64,000 nucleotides of DNA. It comes from Mauremys mutica. Its lineage: Eukaryota > Chordata > Testudines > Geoemydidae. Position 1 is the first letter of the stretch, and every line of letters begins with the position of its first letter. The stretch is from the NCBI RefSeq assembly GCF_020497125.1, contig NC_059072.1, positions 73,787,697-73,851,696 of the forward strand, written 5' to 3'. Positions 58,542 through 64,000 of this stretch are shown one piece after another. A model generated the notes under the pieces. The model was given only the letters and a program-made list of their open reading frames with translations. It was not told where the DNA came from and made no database searches. Position numbers and translations under genes: made by a program.

Positions 58542-58553
58542 TAGTCAGGAAGA

Positions 58554-59271
58554 TGCTCAGTTCATCTGTAAATATGAAAAAAACAAAACAAAAACGCTGG
58601 CACTGTGAAAACTTTTCATTATGTGCTACTGTACCATAATGAGATTTCACAAATCATGATAATTTGATTTCTCATCTTATGACAATACCATGTGATTTGC
58701 ATTTATATAGCACTTGTCAGGCAAGGATATCTGAGAGCTATTAAGGATAAAATCAAATCAAAGTAATGTTTAGTGCTAAAATGGCAGACCCTGTATATGA
58801 ACTATATGAACAAATAATAGTTGTGCTAAGATACCAGTTTAAAGAAATGGGTTTGGAATTTAGACGCTCCCCCACAAAAAAGCAAATACTCTGTGTTTGT
58901 TTAGCATCAATAGAAAGGATAATTCTCCATCCTGGGAGTAATAGCAAAAAGTAGTGACAATAGGCTGAGTCAGAGGGGAACTGGCTGGGGAGAGAAGGCC
59001 ATGCAGTGTAATACCTGGGTCTGAAGGGCGGAGGGTGAGGTTGAGAAGCAACATATTGCTGGCCAGGAGGCCATGGCAATGGTTCATAGATAGCCAGGAG
59101 TGGCTTACAGGCCATAATGAGACTACATGTGCCAGATAAAAGGATTGGACTCTGGCTGGGGGATTTGCAGGCCAGGGGCATGAGGGCATCCAGGAGAGGG
59201 CTGGCCTGGAGTGAGTATCCCTGGCACGAGGCCTTAGGAGCCCCATCTTCAGGCTCCAGTAGTGGACTGCC
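58554..59271. other. Intron 17, no feature recognised
   Basis: ATTTATATAGCACTTGTCAGG near 58703 suggests an old L3-type fragment. Nothing else recognised; the medium open frames have no domain features. Confidence 0.4.
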
Positions 59272-59279
59272 CTTAGGGG

Positions 59280-59878
59280 TAGGGTGACCACCTTTTCAAA
59301 ATGCAAAAATGGACATATGCAGTGTCCCCCTTCTGTGGCCCTGTCCTCTGCTCCTCTTCCCTCTGAGGCCCCACCCTCTGGCCGGCCAGAAGTTGGAGCT
59401 GGGCAGTGTTAAGAGCTGCCCAGGAAGCCCACGCCACAGTGGGGAGCCCTAGACCTTCCACCTGCCTTGGGAAGGGGGCCAGGGTGCCCGAGAGCAGCCT
59501 CTGGCCCATGTCCCCACCTCCTGGGATGAGCTGCTCAGGACAGGTGGAGGGTCCAAGACTCCCCACAGCAGTCCAGGCTCCATGGACGGCACTTACCACG
59601 GCCTGCCTCTGGCTTCAGGCCTGGCCAGGAGTGGGGCCTTGGGGAGGAAAAGGAGGAGCAGGGGCGGAGCCTCGTGGTGAAGAGGGGCTAAGGCCCACCT
59701 CACACCCCTCCTCCCCATTGGGAAGAGGCTGGCTCTGCCCTTGAGCCTCAGGCAGGCGCAGAGCAGTGCTGCAGGGATCCTGGACAAATGCTGTCCTGGA
59801 GTCATTCAGCCTGGGGCCGGGACTTGAACTCTGCGTTTCAGGACTGTTGCGCCCAATTAGGGACGGGTGGTCACCCTA
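59280..59878. mobile_element. hAT non-autonomous element, TAGGGTGACCA family, 599 bp
   Basis: Ends TAGGGTGACCACC and (right) GGTGGTCACCCTA; CTTAGGGG flanks both sides (59272-59279 and 59879-59886). GC-rich interior with no transposase. Confidence 0.92.
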
Positions 59879-59914
59879 CTTAGGGGCTGAATTGGAAACT
59901 TTTGTGTTGCTAAT

Positions 59915-60605
59915 AAGACAGAAAATATCATATTGCCTCTATATAAATCCATGGTATGTCAACATCTTGAATACTGCATGCAGATGTGGTCATCCCATCT
60001 CAACAAAGATATATTGGAATTGGAAAAGTTCAGAAAAGGGCAACAGAAATAATTAGGGGTATGGAATGGCTGCTGTATGAGGAGAGATTAATAAGACCAG
60101 GACTTTTCAGCTTGGAAAAGAGATGACTAAGGGGAGATATGATTGAGGTCTATAAAATCACGACTGGTGTGGAGAAAGTAAATAAGAAAGTGTTATTTAC
60201 TCCTTCTCACAACACAAGAACTAGGGGCCACCAAATAAATTAATAGGCAGTAGGTTTAAAACAAACAAAAGTAAGTATTTTTTTCACAGAACGCATAGTC
60301 AACCTGTGGAACTCCTTGCCAGAGGATGTTGTGAAAGCCAATACTATAACAGGGTTAAAAAAAGAATTAGATAAATTGATGGAGGCTAGGTCCATCAATG
60401 GCTATTAGCCAGGATGGGCAGGGATGGTGTCTCTAGCCTCTGTTTGCCAGAAGCTGGGAATGGGTGACAGGGGATGAATCACTTGATGATTACCTGTTCT
60501 GTTCATTCCCGCTGGCGCACCTGCATTGGCCACTGTTGGAAGACAGGATACTGGGCTAGATGGACCTTTGGTCTGACCCAGTATGGCCGTTCTTATGTTT
60601 TTTAT
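59915..60605 (+). repeat. CR1 LINE, sense, 3' end with broken reverse transcriptase
   Basis: Shows [27 protein letters not shown] and NSLPEDVVKANTITGLKKEL in the CR1 ORF2 frame, with several stops, then the 3' untranslated part with GGACCTTTGGTCTGACCCAG and the tail TTCTTATG. Same subfamily as the antisense copies at 7033 and 10771. Confidence 0.88.
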
Positions 60606-60716
60606 GATCTTATATTTGTCTTTTAAGTTTTGCCCCACTCTAATTGCATTGTTTATTTCTGGCAGCTCTAATACAGCAATCTTTTGTTGTTCATCAGCCA
60701 CTGAGAGTGTTTATGG

Positions 60717-61025
60717 TAGGGGTAGGCAATCTATGGCATGTGTACCGAAGGCAGCACATGAGCTGATTTTCAGTGGCACTCACACTGCCCAGGTGCTGGC
60801 CACCAGTCTGGGGGGCTCTGAATTTTAATTTAATTTTAAAGGAAGCTTCTTAAACATTTTAAAAACCTTATTTACTTTACATACAACAATAGTTTAGTTA
60901 TATATTATAGACTTATAGAAAGAGACTTTCTAAAAACATTAAAAATGTATTACTGGCACGTGAAACCTTAAATTAGAGTGAATAAATGACTCGGCACACC
61001 ACTTCTGAAAGGTTGCCGACCCCTG
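60717..61025. mobile_element. hAT MITE, deletion derivative of the 1.5-3.6 kb transposon
   Basis: 309 bp. Left TAGGGGTAGGCAA, right TTGCCGACCCCTG; GTTTATGG flanks both sides (60709-60716 and 61026-61033). The right 200 bases (ACGTGAAACCTTAAATTAGA, GTGAATAAATGAC) are the reverse complement of 1545-1700 of the larger hAT element, and the left part resembles its GC-rich end. Confidence 0.92.
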
Positions 61026-61033
61026 GTTTATGG

Positions 61034-62470
61034 GAACCCACTGAAGGCTAGTGCCTGAAGGGCCTTGTGCTTGAGAACACTTGCCTCTGAGCATGTGGCA
61101 TCCCAGTACCCTGTCACCTGTGGGCTGGTGTCCCATAGCACTCATAGAGACTCCCTGAGTGGATCAGTTATGTTACTTTTTGTAGGTTTTGAAAAATACA
61201 AATTTTAATCTGTGATTTGATTTTCTAACACACTGTGTCCTGACCCTGCACCCTTAGGGCCATGCTTAATTTTATGCACTGTGAGTTATCCCACTGAAAT
61301 TAGTGGGATAGGAGAGAAGTTCCAGTTCAGACATATTCCTGATTTTTTTCCCCTCTCAGGTCGCCTTTCGTTCTGTGTAGTCTTCATTTAATTGTGAGCG
61401 CTGAATTAACACACTACAGAGTATCTGTTGCCCGCATTTCTCAGTTTTCCATGCACTAATGAAAAGAAGATGATTTTCAAAAGCGTGTCCATTGTATTTT
61501 TATTTAGTCCAATAAAGAGGAGTACCTTACAGCTTCATATTGTTTGTGTGATAACCAGAAACAATAGAACCTTTGTGGTTTCACTCATGTCCAAATCAGG
61601 CTTTCCATTTTGCTATTTTTGGTCTTTTGGGGGAAGGATACTTTGTTTTTTACACAACAGGTTGTAATCTCTGTTTTCATTCTTTACCAGTAGTTTGGAA
61701 TAATCATTGGGAATGAATTTGATATTAATTTTACTGTAACTGATTCTAATGCAACCATCTGATAAACTTCCATATGCAGCACTGAAATGATATTCCATTT
61801 TAATTTTTGAGTATTAAAGCACTAAAATCAAACATTTGTTAAAAAGAACATGATAAAAGGCCTTTATGCAATTCTTGTGCATAGATGGGAGACATTTGTA
61901 TTCAGAGGGTCAGCTACAAGGCAATCGTGTCTCACAGTAATTATTCACCTCACAGCTGATGACAGGATATAGTAACTGTCTCATTCTTTATCTCTTTGGC
62001 TGTAACAAGCTAGATTGTGATCAGAGAACTGACACAGGAATTTTCAAAATTCACAATTTCAAGATACTTCTGATTTATTTGATATACTCCTAATTTTGAT
62101 TTGGTTACTCTTAGGTATAATTAATTACTCCTAACTGTTTTCTCCATTTGCACAGCAATACATAAATTGTCCCAGTTTTTTAGCCAGATATAATATGATG
62201 TGATGGAAGCCTCCCAATGGTAAAAGGGGAAGGTAGAAAGTATTTGACAGCCCTGGTCCTGCAAACACTTAAACATGTGTAGCCTAGATACACAAAGGGA
62301 CTTAGGCATGGCAACTCTGATGCAGTACCTAACTTTTAGGTGACTTGTCACCCAGTGAAATCCGTAGCCTTGAGTTAGAAGGCCTAGGCTCCCTATACAG
62401 TGCATAGGAAGAGTTAGACACTAAGAATGGGGTTCACAGAAGACAGCACGTTGATCAGAGAGCAGCCTAA
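61034..62470. other. Intron 17, no feature recognised
   Basis: AT-rich; no FN3 or other exon could be recognised, and no repeat family. Confidence 0.4.
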
Positions 62471-62763
62471 GGGTATGTCTATGCTGCAATTAGACACCTG
62501 CAGCTGGCCTGTGCCAGCTGATTTAGGCTTGCAAGGGGGCAGGTGGTCTGGCTAAAGGGCTATTTAATTGCAATGTAGATATTTGGGCTCGGACTGCAGC
62601 CTGATTTCTGGCACCCTCCCACTTCACAGGGTCCTAGAGCCTGTGCCCCAGCCTGAGCCTCATCGTCTACATCACAGTTAAATAGCCCGTAGGCCGAGCC
62701 CTGCGAGCCTGAGTCAGCTGGCATGGGCCAGCCACAGGTTTTTAATTGTAGTGTAGATATACC
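62471..62763. mobile_element. Palindromic MITE
   Basis: Ends GGGTATGTCTATGCTGCAAT and (right) TTGTAGTGTAGATATACC. TAA precedes the left end but TTG follows the right. Symmetric interior (AGCTGGCCTGTGCCAGCTG; GGGCTATTTAATTG against TTAAATAGCCC). Confidence 0.7.
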
Positions 62764-63485
62764 TTGAAGAATTATCTGATGTGTTGATTTTCCTTTCTTG
62801 AAGGAAAATCAACACTGATCACAGAAAATTATTACAGATTGTGTAAACAAATTCACCTTTGCTTGCCTTTCTTTTCTCCATTGGCTTAAACTACTGGCCT
62901 ATTTCCCCTGCTCTTTCAGGGCACTAGTAATGGCCTAGAAAGTGTCTCTTACTTAAATGAAAGTTTCTGCCCACAAATCTGATTAACATACATTCCATAT
63001 GTGGTCTCAGAGTTCTGTTTCTGTTCAGTATAACCATTTGCTAGTTATATTTCTTGTAAGGTTCAATCTATGCATAGTCAGAAAAGTATTTAATAGCTTT
63101 TATGGACCAATGACTTTTTTACATTAATCCATAGGAGGTTTAGGTTAGGATGATGACATGGCTTATTGTTTTTCCAAACAGAAGCCCCAATTCTGCAAAC
63201 CCTTAGGCATGTGAGTATCTTTTAGGCATGCGAGTAGTCCCACTGCATTCAAAGAGACCACTTTTATGTGGAAAGTTACTCATGAGCCAGATAAACAAAA
63301 GGACTTTGGCATCCAATTGCCACATTAGGCATCGCTGAGATCTTCGAAACCCATGCTTAGCTGCTACTGAATCCTGGAAGTGCCTAAAATCCCTACAGGC
63401 CTAAGTTTTTGACAGTGGCCATACACACAGCTGCCTCAATTTAGGCACCTGATTGCATATCTCACACTTAAACACCAGCAGGATA
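62764..63485. other. Intron 17, no exon recognised
   Basis: TTTTCCTTTCTTGAAGGAAAA near 62789 is a short hairpin. CCCCAATTCTGCAAA near 63186 repeats a phrase from 745 and 16317. Confidence 0.4.
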
Positions 63486-63491
63486 CTCAAA

Positions 63492-63657
63492 CAGGGTTGC
63501 CCAGGGGGAGAAGGGGGGGCAAGTGGGGCAATTTGCCCCAGGCCCCACAGGGGCCCCCCACAAGAATATAGCATTCTATAGTATTGCAACTTTTTTTTTG
63601 GAAGGGGCCCCCGATATTGCTTTGCCCCAGGCCCCCTGAATCCTCTGGGCGGCCCTG
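63492..63657. mobile_element. hAT MITE, exact 8-bp target duplication
   Basis: Ends CAGGGTTGCCCAG and (right) CTGGGCGGCCCTG; TACTCAAA flanks both sides (63484-63491 and 63658-63665). 166 bp, G/C-rich with a T run. Confidence 0.92.
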
Positions 63658-64000
63658 TACTCAAACAATGCATCCCCCCACCTTCTTTGCCTGAAGGGCA
63701 TGATCCAGTAGATATCTCAGAGCACACCTAATACAGGGCAGAGATTTGAATTTGGGGTTTCCACCCCTCAGGTGAATGCTCTAACCACTGGACTGTGGGA
63801 TAGTGAGGTGGAGCACTCACACTCATTCCTTTTGAAGCCATTGCACTATGTACAAATAATTAAATATGCATTGGACCAGAGAGAACTTGAGATTGATTCT
63901 ATAGCCCACTTGTCAGGGCACTCATCTAAGAGGTAGGAAACTGAAGTTCAAATCACAGCTCTACATTAGGCAGAAGGAGGAACTGAACCTGCGTGTCCCC

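Noticed and set aside
60405..60701. Minus-strand open frame of 98 residues
   Set aside because: It is the antisense of a CR1 3' end and flanking sequence.

Overview
The window looks like vertebrate, most likely cryptodiran turtle, genomic DNA. The reasons are long AT-rich introns, many CR1 LINE fragments in both directions, a tRNA-derived SINE whose tail matches the CR1 3' end (the arrangement known from tortoise polIII/SINEs), many hAT and Harbinger-type short DNA transposons, and old MIR-like SINEs. There are no bacterial features.

Only one cellular gene is supported. It runs on the plus strand from about 7.77 kb to 57.61 kb and leaves the window on the right. I assembled 17 coding exons, all joined in a consistent phase by GT/AG introns, giving 1044 codons plus one base with no stop. 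The product is a secreted or type I extracellular chain: signal peptide, FN3, FN3, a C-type-lectin-like domain (CTLD), then eight more FN3 domains. No membrane segment or cytoplasmic domain lies in the window. The phase-1 FN3 exons and repeat style recall R3-type receptor tyrosine phosphatases, but the CTLD between FN3 repeats is not in the members I know, so I give no gene symbol. A CpG-rich block (5.03-6.01 kb) lies 1.8 kb upstream of the first coding exon and is a candidate promoter or noncoding first exon.

Layout: 1-7.0 kb is upstream sequence with a 2.1 kb hAT transposon (broken transposase, 8-bp target duplication), a fold-back repeat and the CpG block. 7.8-16.0 kb is intron 1, with a tandem duplication of a CR1 copy, a Harbinger-type MITE and a Harbinger MYB-like gene remnant. 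16-22.5 kb holds FN3-1, FN3-2 and the first half of the CTLD. 22.5-30.3 kb is a long intron with several short hAT elements. 30.3-51.0 kb holds the rest of the CTLD and FN3-3 to FN3-9, with two related mariner-like elements flanking the FN3-6 exon. 52.54-57.15 kb is a young, complete Ty3/Gypsy LTR retrotransposon with one open gag-pol frame, in intron 16. FN3-10 follows at 57.35 kb. The last 6 kb is intron with a perfect 89-bp inverted repeat and more hAT and CR1 copies.

Exon limits come from reading frame and splice consensus only; no transcript or homology search was available.
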